Source: Psychrobacter immobilis
Lineage (GTDB): Bacteria > Pseudomonadota > Gammaproteobacteria > Pseudomonadales > Moraxellaceae
NCBI RefSeq assembly: GCF_904846285.1
Contig: NZ_CAJHAD010000002.1
Location: forward strand, 124,001-188,000
Reading direction: 5' to 3'
DNA length: 64,000 bases
Below, in pieces: positions 1-9,475 of the stretch (the stretch's first letter is position 1; every line of letters starts with the position of its first letter). Below the pieces are notes generated by a model. The model did no database searches and was not told the origin of the DNA. It worked only from the letters and a program-made list of their open reading frames with translations. The position numbers and the translations under genes were made by a program.

Positions 1-460
1 TGAGGCATCGCAAGTGATATTGCAAGCAGAACAAACACTTCAACAAGGTTTTGGTGATAAAACCATCATCATTCGTCCAAGTGGTATTTACGGACGCGAG
101 CGCCTTATGCGTCTGTGTAAAGCCAAAGAGAAACAAAAAGAGCCAGTGGCCGCCGCGCATTGGAGCAATCGTATTATGGATCGCGATTTGATTACTATTA
201 TCGCTAATGTCATGACTATAGACACGCCAAAACCCCTTTATATCGCCACGGATTATGCGCCAGTCACCACTTTTGAGCTAGGTAGCTGGTTAAGTGAGCA
301 GATAAATGAAGTACCGCCTGTTATTGATAACGATAAAACGGCGGTAACGGGAAAACGCTTACACAGTAATATTCCGTTAGCTTGGCTAGATTATCCTGAT
401 TGGCAAGTAGGCTACCGAGATATTTTGCACTATCAAGATAAAGAGCAACATCAAGAGTAA
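1..460 (+). CDS. NAD(P)-binding SDR/epimerase-family protein, C-terminal part (5' end outside window)
   Basis: The reading frame is open from base 2, so this is the C-terminal ~153 residues of a longer gene; the GTG at 14 is only the first start-like codon inside the window. The motif IIIRPSGIYGRERL is the RxxxIYGP-type segment of extended short-chain dehydrogenases such as the YeeZ group, followed by the SNRIMDRDL segment where this family carries its 'NRIHvdD' motif. The Rossmann nucleotide-binding N-terminus would lie upstream. The substrate cannot be told from this fragment. Family fairly sure, function open. Confidence 0.7.
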   Translation, partial: EASQVILQAEQTLQQGFGDKTIIIRPSGIYGRERLMRLCKAKEKQKEPVAAAHWSNRIMDRDLITIIANVMTIDTPKPLYIATDYAPVTTFELGSWLSEQINEVPPVIDNDKTAVTGKRLHSNIPLAWLDYPDWQVGYRDILHYQDKEQHQE

Positions 461-525
461 AATGTCATTTTGAGTTGATTGATTTTATTTTACGACTTTT
501 AAATATGTAAGCCTAGGGAAAATTC

Positions 526-1563
526 ATGACCCAGCCTTCTACTTCTGATAACCGTTTATGCAGTGCTAACTTTATAGCAGAAAAGGATCAGCTTGCAGAA
601 GGTCATGCTAAGCAATCCGCTGTTTTAGCAAATAGCCAGCAGCCTGCGATTGTACATCCTAATTTTGACCCAAAGCGTTTGCCATTGGACCCTGCACGGC
701 CATTGACTGATATTCCAGAGCCTGCACGGCGCTTAAATAGTCAGCTGCGCCGCTTATATGGCAGCTCGACCCGTTTTTATCAGCCCAATACAGACAGCTT
801 ATCGAAATGGGCATTGATGGCTTCAGAAGCATTGGCTGAGCATTTATCACTGCTCAGTGCCGCCAGACTGGTTGAGCTGCCCGAGAGATTTTATCACAAT
901 CATAGCGAGCAGCCGTTATTAGCTTCATTAACAGACATGACTTTGCTTGATATGGCGGATATCCAACGCGTGCTGCAAACGTACCCAAAACTGACGCGTT
1001 ATGGGTTTTTAGCTGCTGATATTATAAATGAAGACAATATTAATACTGATAGCGGACAGGCTAATAACCAGACTACTGATAATAATCATGTTAAGAAAGC
1101 TTTAGCATCAGAATCTCTGCGTGCGTTGATCAAACGTTATAATCCTGATGAGCTACTCAATAGCGTTTATGCTGATGACTGGCAAGTGATATTGCAGCCG
1201 CAGCAATTTGATAGCGGCGAGGGTAGTTTGGCGACTGACCTTATGGCGTGTAGCGTCGCCGTCCACGCTTTAAAGCAATGCGGTACGCGCAAAACGATTA
1301 ACCACAGCTATAGCGCTGCGCAAATTTGTCAGCATCTGCGCAGCTACTTGCTCAGTCAGATTATTTTTGAGCCAACACAGCGTCATGCGTACCGCCAAGT
1401 ACGTCTATTTACTGGCCATATTATCGTTGCTGCCTATCATTTGGGCTGGGACATACACGTCAATAGCGATGGTCAATGCTACTTTAATATCTCATCACGT
1501 TGTGGCTTATTGACGCGTTACGCGAATATGCAGGATTATGATATCAATGGTTGGTCAAGTTAA
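526..1563 (+). CDS. Hypothetical protein, 345 aa
   Basis: I do not recognise this family. The ATG at 526 follows an AGGGAA ribosome site. The protein looks cytosolic: no signal peptide or membrane segment. The first ~60 residues are polar and low in complexity, a helical body follows (LRRLYGSSTRFYQP near residue 80), a Asn/Thr/Asp-rich insert lies around residues 165-190, and a more conserved-looking C-terminal third contains HIIVAAYHLGWDIHV. It sits between an SDR gene and pyrE with ordinary spacing, which gives no functional hint. Codon use resembles its neighbours, so I take it as a genuine lineage gene. Confidence 0.6.
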   Translation: MTQPSTSDNRLCSANFIAEKDQLAEGHAKQSAVLANSQQPAIVHPNFDPKRLPLDPARPLTDIPEPARRLNSQLRRLYGSSTRFYQPNTDSLSKWALMASEALAEHLSLLSAARLVELPERFYHNHSEQPLLASLTDMTLLDMADIQRVLQTYPKLTRYGFLAADIINEDNINTDSGQANNQTTDNNHVKKALASESLRALIKRYNPDELLNSVYADDWQVILQPQQFDSGEGSLATDLMACSVAVHALKQCGTRKTINHSYSAAQICQHLRSYLLSQIIFEPTQRHAYRQVRLFTGHIIVAAYHLGWDIHVNSDGQCYFNISSRCGLLTRYANMQDYDINGWSS

Positions 1564-1640
1564 ACCACCACGACTATAATGCGCTTCACAACTTTTTATT
1601 GTTTAACTTTCCATTTTCTTTTTGTTGATAGGAATGCCCT

Positions 1641-2369
1641 ATGCTTAATGCCACAACGCCGAATAACCAACCTGCCAATAATGCGTCATTTTCATCGCAT
1701 CAATTTATCCAATTGGCTTTAGATAATCAGGTCTTAAGATTTGGTGAGTTTGTCTTAAAATCTGGACGTATTAGTCCGTATTTTTTTAATGCCGGTTTGC
1801 TGGCGTCAGGTGAGATGTTATCGTTATTAGCGCGTGGTTATGCTGATGCCTTGGCTGAGCAGATGGCTGCACAAGGTTCAATGGCAAACGCTGGCGCAGA
1901 TGAGCAAGAGCTGGTTATTTTTGGTGCCGCTTATAAAGGCATCCCATTTGTGGCGGCAACGGCGCAAGCATTATGGCTGCATCATGGTATCAACGCTAAA
2001 TGGGGTTATAACCGCAAAGAAGCCAAAACTCATGGGGAAGGTGGTAGTTTGGTGGGCGCTGATGTTCAGGGCAAAGCAGTCTGGGTACTTGATGATGTGA
2101 TTACCGCTGGTACGGCGATGCGTGAAGTGGTTGAAATTTTAGAGCAAGCGGGCGCAAGCGTTGCGGGTATTATTGTCGCCCTCGACCGTAAAGAAAAAGG
2201 TCTGGCAGAACATTCTGCTATTCAAGAGCTGGCTGCGACTTTAGAAGTACCAGTGCGTGCCCTTGTCGATATCGATGATTTAATCAGCTATTTAGCAGAA
2301 AGTAACCCCAATAAAGATGCGACCCAGCTTGCAAAAATGCAGCATTACCGCGCCCAGTACGGCGTATAA
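1641..2369 (+). CDS. pyrE: Orotate phosphoribosyltransferase
   Basis: PyrE joins orotate to PRPP to give orotidine 5'-phosphate in pyrimidine synthesis, in the cytosol. The PRPP-binding signature VLDDVITAGTA is present around residues 151-161. The N-terminal FGEFVLKSGRISPYFFNAG and the catalytic-loop region GYNRKEAKTHGEGG are typical of the family. At 242 residues it is longer than the ~213 of enteric PyrE; the extra length is an N-terminal Asn/Ser-rich stretch (~20 aa) and small inserts such as the Ala/Gly stretch near residue 78. The ATG at 1641 has an AGGA site just upstream. It stands alone, without rph. Confidence 0.95.
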   Translation: MLNATTPNNQPANNASFSSHQFIQLALDNQVLRFGEFVLKSGRISPYFFNAGLLASGEMLSLLARGYADALAEQMAAQGSMANAGADEQELVIFGAAYKGIPFVAATAQALWLHHGINAKWGYNRKEAKTHGEGGSLVGADVQGKAVWVLDDVITAGTAMREVVEILEQAGASVAGIIVALDRKEKGLAEHSAIQELAATLEVPVRALVDIDDLISYLAESNPNKDATQLAKMQHYRAQYGV

Positions 2370-2464
2370 TTTAGCGAAGTTTTTACTGTATTTTAGCTAT
2401 GTAACAGCAATATTAGAGTGAAGTTTGAGTCATGTTGGCATGTCATTAATGTCCGTTTGAACGA

Positions 2465-2493
2465 TTAATACTATTTTAAATAATTAATACTAT
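2465..2493 (+). repeat. 10-bp direct repeat TTAATACTAT upstream of gshB
   Basis: The sequence TTAATACTAT occurs at 2465-2474 and again at 2484-2493, 19 bp apart, 20 bp ahead of the gshB ATG. The two copies sit on one helix face less than two turns apart, so they could be a duplicated -10 element or an operator pair; which one is not decidable from sequence. Confidence 0.35.
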
Positions 2494-2512
2494 AACGTAA
2501 GTGAGCCTTACC

Positions 2513-3484
2513 ATGAGCCAAGAAAAGCAAAAGAAATCTTTAAACATACTCGTCATCATGGACCCAATCGAGCAGGTCAATTATAAAAAAGACACTAGCC
2601 TTGCGATGATGTGGTCGGCGCAAGATCGTGGGCACAGCCTTGGCTATTGTCAGATTCATGATTTATGGTTGGATCGAGGGCAGTTGATGGTGGATACCCA
2701 GCCGGTTACAGTCAAGCGTGACCCGAATGATTTTTATACCTTAGGGGATAAAACGACAGCGCCGGTCAGCGACTATGATGTAATCTTGATGCGTAAAGAT
2801 CCGCCGTTTGATATGCGTTTTATTTATGCTACTTACATGCTTGACCATGCCAAAGCCGCAGGCGTACTGGTGGCGAACGACCCGCAAGCGATACGTGATT
2901 GTAATGAAAAGCTGTTTGCTACCTGGTTTAGCGACTATATGAGCCCAACGATTGTGACCAGTAAACAGGCACATATTCGCAAATTTATTACTGAGCAGCA
3001 AGACGTTATCGTCAAGCCATTAGATGGTATGGGTGGCACTGGTATTTTCCGTTTGACTGCTGACAGTCCAAATATCGGCGTGACGCTTGAGATTTTAACC
3101 GAGCTTGAGACGCTACCAATCATGGCGCAGCGTTATTTACCGGAAATCAAAGAAGGCGATAAGCGCGTGCTAATCGTCGATGGCGAAGTGGTCGGTTATA
3201 GCTTGGCACGTATTCCGGTGAAAGGCGAGACGCGCGGTAATCTTGCGGCAGGTGGTAGTGGTGTTGCGATGCCGCTCACTGATATCGAACGCCAAGTGGC
3301 AGAAGTAGTTGCACCGATTGTGAAAGAAAAAGGGCTGATGTTCGTCGGCTTAGACTTAATCGGTGGCCGTATTACTGAGATTAATGTCACCAGTCCAACC
3401 TGTGTGCGTGAGATTGATGATCAATGCGGTACGGATATTGCGACTGATTTTATTATCGCTATCGAGAAAAAGCTGGCCGTTTAA
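2513..3484 (+). CDS. gshB: Glutathione synthetase
   Basis: GshB is the ATP-grasp ligase that adds glycine to gamma-glutamylcysteine to make glutathione. The N-terminus (ILVIMDPIEQVNYKKDTS) and the ATP-grasp core (VIVKPLDGMGGTGIFR, IMAQRYLPEIKEGDKR) match the family, and the C-terminal GLDLIGGRITEINVTSP carries the metal/phosphate-binding Glu and Asn. I prefer the ATG at 2513 (323 aa) over the in-frame GTG at 2501, because homologues begin near this point and the GTG would only add four residues. Length is close to the usual ~315. Confidence 0.95.
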   Translation: MSQEKQKKSLNILVIMDPIEQVNYKKDTSLAMMWSAQDRGHSLGYCQIHDLWLDRGQLMVDTQPVTVKRDPNDFYTLGDKTTAPVSDYDVILMRKDPPFDMRFIYATYMLDHAKAAGVLVANDPQAIRDCNEKLFATWFSDYMSPTIVTSKQAHIRKFITEQQDVIVKPLDGMGGTGIFRLTADSPNIGVTLEILTELETLPIMAQRYLPEIKEGDKRVLIVDGEVVGYSLARIPVKGETRGNLAAGGSGVAMPLTDIERQVAEVVAPIVKEKGLMFVGLDLIGGRITEINVTSPTCVREIDDQCGTDIATDFIIAIEKKLAV

Positions 3485-3634
3485 ATAAAGCAGTTTTTGC
3501 AACGGAATAAAGATCAACTTATATTCATAATTCATCTTAATTGTTTGTCATAATTTTATATGATAAAACAGTATTATCGATAAATAGGATGATACTGCGC
3601 GTTTTATAAAATTTTTATAACACAAGGACGTACT

Positions 3635-4078
3635 ATGAACACATTTGCAAAATCACTTTTACTTACTGTAGGCTTAGCGTTTGGTTTTAGTGCTAGCGCG
3701 GCTGACCAGCTTAACAATACTAAGTGAACCACTTACAATGATAATGGCACGCCCGATGCGGTGCTAAGATTTTCTGAAAGCAATGGTAAGCTTTCAGCGA
3801 AAATCGTTGAAATTTTGGACCCTCGTGCTAAAGACAAAAAAGTCTGTGATAAATGCAAAGGTAAGTTCAAAAACAAACCTTTGACCGGAGCGACCGTATT
3901 GTGGGATTTAGAGCCGGACGCTAATGATCCTAATAAGTATGTTAATGGCAGCGGTATCGAGCCAGAGACTGGCAGAACCTTCTCTGGAAAAGCAGAATTA
4001 CAAGGTGATACGTTGAAGCTACGAGGCTATAAAGGTATCTCGTTAATTGGTAAAACTCGTGTTTTAAAACGCCGTTAA
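3635..4078 (+). pseudogene. DUF2147-family secreted protein, interrupted by one in-frame TGA
   Basis: An ATG at 3635, after a CAAGGACG ribosome site, opens a frame with a clear signal peptide (residues 1-23, ending SASAA). The frame meets TGA at 3725-3727 (codon 31) and then continues intact to 4078. The remainder (VLRFSESNGKL, VCDKCKG, ISLIGK) is a full DUF2147 domain, a small periplasmic beta-barrel-like family of unknown function. The stop falls where DUF2147 proteins carry the Trp of their 'GTWKT'-like opening motif (here K-stop-TT), so one TGG-to-TGA change explains it. Only a restart at GTG 3761 without signal peptide would remain. It could be a young pseudogene, a sequencing error or readthrough. 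Confidence 0.8.
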
Positions 4079-4126
4079 TCATTGCTGTTTTAATATTCAC
4101 TCTTATTAAGACGATAAATTCAATAA

Positions 4127-4162
4127 AGCCAAGCCGCGATTGCTCACGGCTTGGATTTTTAT
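4127..4162 (+). terminator. Rho-independent terminator after the DUF2147 gene
   Basis: The stem CCAAGCCG (4129-4136) pairs with CGGCTTGG (4147-4154) and is followed by ATTTTTATT. It isolates the upstream gene from murG. Confidence 0.7.
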
Positions 4163-4309
4163 TATTCACGCTGCATAAAATGCTGTCTATCAGGCAGCGA
4201 TTTACACTATACTATGCGGGCTTTTATAGGCTCATTTTGGTTCGATATATAATGCAGTCAAAAGATAATAAGTCTTTCATATAAATAAAGAAAAGATAGG
4301 CAGGCGTTC

Positions 4310-5395
4310 ATGAAAACACCGCATATATTAATGATGGCAGCTGGTACAGGCGGGCATGTATTTCCAGCGCTGGCGGTTAGCGAAGAGTTGACCAAGCGCG
4401 GCGCTGTTATTCACTGGCTTGGTACGCCAAATGGCATGGAAAATGGCTTGGTTGCACCAACTGGCTATCCTTTTCATGCGATTGATATGCAAGGGTTGCG
4501 CGGTAAAGGATTGGGACGCTTGCTGAAGCTACCCGTTACTTTATTTTCAGCGACGATGGCGGCGATTAAAGTCATTCGTGGCAATCAGATTGATGTGGTT
4601 GTTGGTTTTGGTGGTTACGTTACCGCGCCCGGCGGTATTGCCGCGCGTTTGACCAAGAAGCCGCTGATTATCCATGAACAAAATGCCATTGCAGGTATGA
4701 GCAATCGTTATTTGGCCAAGATGGCGACCAAGGTATTGCAAGCGTTTGAAAATACCTTTGCCAATAGCCAGCTAGATAGCAAGATAGAAACGGTGGGCAA
4801 TCCGGTGCGCAATGCCATTAGCGGTGTTGCCGAACCCAGTGTGCGTTACGATGTGAATGACAGCTCGCCGCTTAAATTGCTGGTGGTGGGTGGTTCGCTC
4901 GGTGCGCAAGTGTTAAATGAGACGCTACCCAAAGCACTGGCATTGATTGACCGTCCGTTTGAGGTACGTCATCAATGTGGACGCAATAACGAGACCGCCA
5001 CGCAAGCGGCATATGATAGTGAAGATTTAAGCGCCCATCAATTTACCGTACAGCCATTTATTGATGATATGGCAGCAGCTTACAATTGGGCCGATATCGT
5101 GGTTTGTCGAGCCGGTGCGTTGACAGTAACTGAAATTCAAAATGTTGGTATAGCGGCAATATTTGTACCGCTACCAAGTGCGGTTGATGACCATCAGACG
5201 GCAAACGCGCGTACCTTGACCTTGCATAAAGCGGGGATTTTGCTGCCACAAAGCGAGCTGACTCCAAAACGCTTGAGTAATGAGCTGGCCATGCTAGATA
5301 GGCGAGCTTGTTTAGAGATGGCAGAAAAAGGACATGCGCTTGCCAACCGTCATGCCTGCCAACAGGTAGCCGATATTATCTGGCAAGCTGTATAA
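4310..5395 (+). CDS. murG: UDP-GlcNAc:lipid I N-acetylglucosaminyltransferase
   Basis: MurG adds GlcNAc to lipid I at the inner face of the cytoplasmic membrane to make lipid II. The GT-B fold hallmarks are present: the glycine loop GTGGHVFPAL at residues 12-21, a second loop VVGGSLGAQVLNE near residue 200, the UDP-GlcNAc-binding region CRAGALTVTEI around 265-275, and the DDHQTANA motif near 291-298. Length 361 is normal. It opens the run murG-murC-ddl-ftsQ-ftsA-ftsZ; ftsW, which precedes murG in many relatives, is absent, since a terminator and a DUF2147 gene lie upstream. Confidence 0.97.
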   Translation: MKTPHILMMAAGTGGHVFPALAVSEELTKRGAVIHWLGTPNGMENGLVAPTGYPFHAIDMQGLRGKGLGRLLKLPVTLFSATMAAIKVIRGNQIDVVVGFGGYVTAPGGIAARLTKKPLIIHEQNAIAGMSNRYLAKMATKVLQAFENTFANSQLDSKIETVGNPVRNAISGVAEPSVRYDVNDSSPLKLLVVGGSLGAQVLNETLPKALALIDRPFEVRHQCGRNNETATQAAYDSEDLSAHQFTVQPFIDDMAAAYNWADIVVCRAGALTVTEIQNVGIAAIFVPLPSAVDDHQTANARTLTLHKAGILLPQSELTPKRLSNELAMLDRRACLEMAEKGHALANRHACQQVADIIWQAV

Positions 5396-5456
5396 AATCT
5401 AATTCTATTACCTATTATTAACCAAATTTGTTTGTCTACAATAAAGAGAAAACCCT

Positions 5457-6896
5457 ATGCCAACCTCTGTTAAAGCCTTAACTAAGCGTTTGATTGAAAT
5501 ACCAGAAATGCGCCGTATTCAGCATTTGCATTTTGTCGGTATTGGTGGCTCGGGGATGTGTGGTATCGCTGAGGTCATGAATAACCAAGGTTATAAGGTC
5601 AGTGGTTCTGATATCGCAGAGAGCCTAGTCACTAAACGTTTAGAGCAGATTGGTATTGATATCGCGATTGGTCATGATTCCAAGAATATCGCCAATGCCG
5701 ATGTGATCGTCGTATCGTCTGCCATCGACCGTAGTAACCCTGAAGTCAAAGCGGCGCTTGAAGCGCGTCTGCCCGTGGTACGCCGTGCTGATATGCTCGG
5801 TGAATTGATGCGTTATCGTCATGGTATCGCCGTTGCTGGCGCACATGGTAAAACCACCACCACCAGTCTGCTGACCACCATGATGGCGGAAGGTAAGCTT
5901 GATCCTACTTATGTGATTGGCGGTAAATTAAATGCTTCGGGTAAAAATGCCGCCCTCGGCAGCAGTCGTTTTTTGATTGCCGAAGCCGATGAATCTGATG
6001 CGTCCTTCTTATCTTTGCATCCGATGGCGGCGATTGTCACCAATATCGATCAAGACCATATGGAAACCTATGGCAATAGTTTTGATAAATTAAAAGCCGC
6101 TTATATCCAGTTTTTACAAAACATGCCGTTTTATGGCTTGGCGGTGGTGTGCGGTGACGACCCTGAATTATATGCCATGATTGATGATATTGGGCGTCCG
6201 GTATTAACCTTTGGTCTTGAACCTTTTAACGATGTACAAGCCATTGATTTGGTTAGCGAAGGTACAAAAACCCACTTTACTGTCTTGCGCCGTGACCGTG
6301 AGCCATTGCGTCTGACCTTGAATATTCCGGGCGTACACAATGTTTATAATGCGCTGGCTGCTATTACCATGGCAACCGATGAAGGCGTAGATGACGAGGC
6401 GATTAAGCGTGCCTTGCAGAAGTTTGAAGGCGTCGGGCGTCGCTTTGAGCAGCATGCGTCCGTAGAGATAGATGAGGGTAATGTTCTGCTGATTGATGAC
6501 TACGGTCATCACCCAAGAGAAGTCGATGCGACCATTAAAGCGGCTCGTCAAAGCTTCCCTGAGCGCCGTTTAGTGATGATGTTCCAGCCACATCGTTATA
6601 GCCGTACGCGTGATTGTTTCGATGATTTTGTCGAAGTGCTCTCAAGCGTCGATGAATTATTGTTATTGGACGTTTATCCGGCTGGTGAAAGCCCGATTGC
6701 TGGTGCCGATACCAAAGCTTTGGCACGTAGTATCCGTTTGCGCGGTGCCGTTGAACCGACGATTATCGATAAAGCTAATATCGCACCGGTAATGCAGCGA
6801 TTACTAAAAGCAGGTGACATGCTCATTACCCAAGGTGCGGGTAATGTTGGGCAAATAGCGATCGAATTGGCCGCCAATAATTTATATATCAAATAA
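5457..6896 (+). CDS. murC: UDP-N-acetylmuramate--L-alanine ligase
   Basis: MurC attaches L-alanine to UDP-MurNAc, the first peptide step of peptidoglycan synthesis. The N-terminal UDP-binding loop [15 protein letters not shown] lies at residues ~26-40, the ATP-binding motif [10 protein letters not shown] near 126-135, and the Mur-ligase central motif [11 protein letters not shown] with C-terminal FQPHRYSRT follow. Length 479 is standard. It starts 61 bp after murG and is followed 29 bp later by ddl, so the three are probably co-transcribed. Confidence 0.97.
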   Translation: MPTSVKALTKRLIEIPEMRRIQHLHFVGIGGSGMCGIAEVMNNQGYKVSGSDIAESLVTKRLEQIGIDIAIGHDSKNIANADVIVVSSAIDRSNPEVKAALEARLPVVRRADMLGELMRYRHGIAVAGAHGKTTTTSLLTTMMAEGKLDPTYVIGGKLNASGKNAALGSSRFLIAEADESDASFLSLHPMAAIVTNIDQDHMETYGNSFDKLKAAYIQFLQNMPFYGLAVVCGDDPELYAMIDDIGRPVLTFGLEPFNDVQAIDLVSEGTKTHFTVLRRDREPLRLTLNIPGVHNVYNALAAITMATDEGVDDEAIKRALQKFEGVGRRFEQHASVEIDEGNVLLIDDYGHHPREVDATIKAARQSFPERRLVMMFQPHRYSRTRDCFDDFVEVLSSVDELLLLDVYPAGESPIAGADTKALARSIRLRGAVEPTIIDKANIAPVMQRLLKAGDMLITQGAGNVGQIAIELAANNLYIK

Positions 6897-6925
6897 GCCG
6901 CAAAAGAATTTTAGGAACGAGACCC

Positions 6926-8059
6926 ATGACTATTCAAAACCCAGAAAACAATAAACCAGAACAAAATAAGCAAGAAAATGAAAATAACATTGATAAACGC
7001 ATTGATCAAAGTATTAATGCAGACGCTAAAACCACGATTACCAATCCAGAACCGGCATTGGCAGCGGCGGCACAAGCAGAGCAAGATAAGATTGAAGGTG
7101 AGCAGCCAAAATCTAACACTGTTCCTAGTATGGCAAGCAGTAAAGTCAAAGACGCCAGTCAGTTTGGTAAAGTTGCCGTCATTTGCGGCGGCAGTAGCAA
7201 TGAACGCAGTGTCTCTTTAGATAGTGGCGCAGCAGTCTTACAAGCGCTGCAAAACCAAGGCGTTGATGCGACTCATTTTGATCCTAAGGAGCAAGATATT
7301 ACGGAACTTCGTCAGTACGATCGCGTCTTTAACGTTCTGCATGGTCGCGGCGGCGAAGATGGCTTATTACAGGGCGTGCTGCAATGGTTTAATATTCCAC
7401 AGACCGGTTCAGGTATTTTGGCATCAGCACTCGGTATGGATAAAGTACGTACTAAGCAGCTGTGGCAAGGCTGCGGTTTATCGACTGCGCCATTCTCATT
7501 GCTAACCGCTGATACCGACTGGCAGCAAGTGGTTAATATGTTGGGTCTACCGCTGATTATCAAGCCAGTCCATGAAGGCTCCAGTATTGGTATGACCAAG
7601 GTTAATAACCTCGATGAGCTACCTGCTGCTTATGCAACCGCCGTACAGTGCGGCGATGTGGTCATGGCTGAGCGCTGGATTACTGGTCGCGAATTTACCA
7701 TTGTTATCATCGATGATGAAGCTTATCCGGTTATTCGCCTCGAGCCTGCCGATATTACCAACTTCTATGATTTTGAAGCCAAATACAATCGTAACGATAC
7801 TAGCTATTATATTCCTTGCGGTCTAAGCGCCGCTGATGAAAAACACTTGCAAGCGTTAAGCTTGGCGGCATTCCGCGCCGTCGATGCTAAAGGTTGGGGA
7901 CGTATTGATGCGATGCAAGACAAAGCGGGCAATTTCTGGCTACTTGAGATTAATACCGTGCCGGGTATGACCAGTCATAGCTTGGTACCCATGGCGGCCA
8001 AAGCTCGCGGCATGGATTTTGACAGCTTATGCTGGCATATCCTAGCGCAAACCCTATAA
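6926..8059 (+). CDS. ddl: D-alanine--D-alanine ligase with N-terminal extension
   Basis: Ddl makes the D-Ala-D-Ala dipeptide used by MurF. From residue ~76 onward the protein is a normal ATP-grasp Ddl: CGGSSNERSVSLDSG, EGSSIGMTKV, and the C-terminal metal-site motif EINTVPGMTSHS. Before that is an unusual ~68-residue extension rich in Asn, Gln, Glu, Lys and Ala. The ATG at 6926 has a good AGGAACGA site; an internal ATG at 7130 (residue 69) would give a family-sized ~309-residue protein but has no obvious ribosome site. I therefore annotate the long form. Whether the extension is translated is uncertain; catalytic identity is not. Confidence 0.94.
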   Translation: MTIQNPENNKPEQNKQENENNIDKRIDQSINADAKTTITNPEPALAAAAQAEQDKIEGEQPKSNTVPSMASSKVKDASQFGKVAVICGGSSNERSVSLDSGAAVLQALQNQGVDATHFDPKEQDITELRQYDRVFNVLHGRGGEDGLLQGVLQWFNIPQTGSGILASALGMDKVRTKQLWQGCGLSTAPFSLLTADTDWQQVVNMLGLPLIIKPVHEGSSIGMTKVNNLDELPAAYATAVQCGDVVMAERWITGREFTIVIIDDEAYPVIRLEPADITNFYDFEAKYNRNDTSYYIPCGLSAADEKHLQALSLAAFRAVDAKGWGRIDAMQDKAGNFWLLEINTVPGMTSHSLVPMAAKARGMDFDSLCWHILAQTL

Positions 8060-8504
8060 ATATCTAACGTAAAATAGCTTGTTTTGTTTTAGTCAAAACC
8101 TAACTTTAACAGTATTTTAATGACTATAAATAATCTTTCTAAACACACGCAAATGTATCGCTAGCCCTGCTATAACACAGCTTCGTGTAAACTTGTGTAA
8201 ATTCGTTGTTCGTAGTAGGGGATAGGCTATTGTTTAAACGTAAAATACGTTAATATTGTAATTATTGGTCTATATTAGTGATATTTATGGTTATTTATGC
8301 AGCTTTCTCTTAAGTTATTCATTAAATAAGAAAAATGTTACGTTTTAATCCCTATAACTGCACTTTATACGCCGTTTTAAACAAATAAATTGATAACATG
8401 TCAGTTTCATCGATCGCTGCGAATGTTCAGCAGATTCACCTTTAATAAAAGCACTATTGGCATTATGCAAATAGTTTTAGGCAAAAATAGGGACGAAGTT
8501 TATT
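8060..8504. other. Gene-free 445-bp spacer between ddl and ftsQ
   Basis: No reading frame with a ribosome site is visible on either strand. I see a direct repeat GTGTAAA (8185-8191 and 8195-8201 region) and the short palindrome AACGTAAAATACGTT near 8237-8251. The length is unusual, since in most gammaproteobacteria ddl and ftsQ abut or overlap; a promoter or regulatory leader for ftsQ is the simplest reading. Confidence 0.45.
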
Positions 8505-9302
8505 ATGGCTCAAACTGTCAATGACGTCGCTGACTTGATGAGTGATAAGAGCCGTCGCCCGACCTCTAACTTTCAGGTACCGACTGCGTTAAGATATTTC
8601 TTTACGGTACTGGTGTTAGGTTTGCTTGTGCTGATATTAATCATGGGTGGTAAAGCATTACGCGACGCACCGCCGGCTGCTATTCACGTCGATGATCGAG
8701 ATTTGACAGTTGCGCAGTATCAAGCGTTACAGCAAGTCATGAACCAACAGAGTGTCAGCAGTTTTTTCACTTCTGACTTGCAAGCGCTAAGAGATATTAG
8801 TACTGGCTTAGCTTGGGTTGACCAAGTGAGCGTTAGTCGTGATTGGCAGCGCGGTATTGTCATTAAAGCCTTACCAAAACAGGCAGTGGCAAATTTCGGT
8901 ACCGAGCGTCTGGTTGATGCAAAAGGCGCCGTCTTCGTTCCTGCGGATAGTCGAGAGTTAACGCAAGAGAAATTTGCGACGTTGCAAGGCGATATAGCGC
9001 AAGCGCCCGTTATTATGCAACAAATGCAGCAAGTAAATGATTGGTATGCGCCGCTTGGTATGCAAGTTGAAGATATCATCTTGTCACCAAGAATGACTTG
9101 GCTGATTCGCTTTGATAATGGTCAACGTGTCATCGTTGATAATGAGAACACCGCGCAAAAGCTATTGAATTTAAGTCAGTTACTTGGCAATCAATTAAGC
9201 AATCGCCGCGATGAAATACAATCCGTCGATCTTCGTTACAAAAATGGATTTACTATCGCATGGAATCTGGCGCCGCCAAAAACTACTGAAACACCACAGT
9301 AG
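8505..9302 (+). CDS. ftsQ: Cell division protein FtsQ
   Basis: FtsQ is a bitopic inner-membrane protein that links early and late division proteins (FtsK to FtsLB) in the divisome. A short cytosolic N-terminus (~27 aa) leads to one hydrophobic segment at about residues 30-49, then a periplasmic domain with the FtsQ-type sequence ALPKQAVANFGTERLVDAKG, and MTWLIRFDNGQRVIV nearer the C-terminus. Length 265 is typical. Position before ftsA and ftsZ supports the call. The POTRA region is divergent, so the name rests on topology, the C-terminal motif and context together. Confidence 0.92.
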   Translation: MAQTVNDVADLMSDKSRRPTSNFQVPTALRYFFTVLVLGLLVLILIMGGKALRDAPPAAIHVDDRDLTVAQYQALQQVMNQQSVSSFFTSDLQALRDISTGLAWVDQVSVSRDWQRGIVIKALPKQAVANFGTERLVDAKGAVFVPADSRELTQEKFATLQGDIAQAPVIMQQMQQVNDWYAPLGMQVEDIILSPRMTWLIRFDNGQRVIVDNENTAQKLLNLSQLLGNQLSNRRDEIQSVDLRYKNGFTIAWNLAPPKTTETPQ

Positions 9303-9331
9303 AAAAATCCATCGTAGAAGAATAAAACATT

Positions 9332-9369
9332 AAGAAAGCAGTCAAAACCTTATATTTGTCTGCTTTCTT
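9332..9369 (+). other. 10-bp perfect hairpin between ftsQ and ftsA
   Basis: AAGAAAGCAG (9332-9341) is complementary to CTGCTTTCTT (9360-9369). No T-run follows, so it is not a standard terminator. It could be an mRNA processing or stability element that sets the ftsQ to ftsA ratio. Confidence 0.45.
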
Positions 9370-9392
9370 GATATGAAAAGTTAACATATAAT
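9364..9392 (+). promoter_or_regulatory. Candidate sigma-70 promoter for ftsA
   Basis: A perfect -10 hexamer TATAAT lies at 9387-9392; the best-spaced -35 is the weak TTTCTT at 9364-9369 (17-bp spacer). Transcription would begin near 9399, only two bases before the GTG at 9401, which argues that ftsA starts at the ATG at 9476 instead. Confidence 0.4.
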
Positions 9393-9475
9393 ATCACCGC
9401 GTGTTGATAGCGCTTTTTAATGATTTAATGGGGACGTCATTTGGTCTCCTGTTTAGCGATAATTTGTCTGGTACC

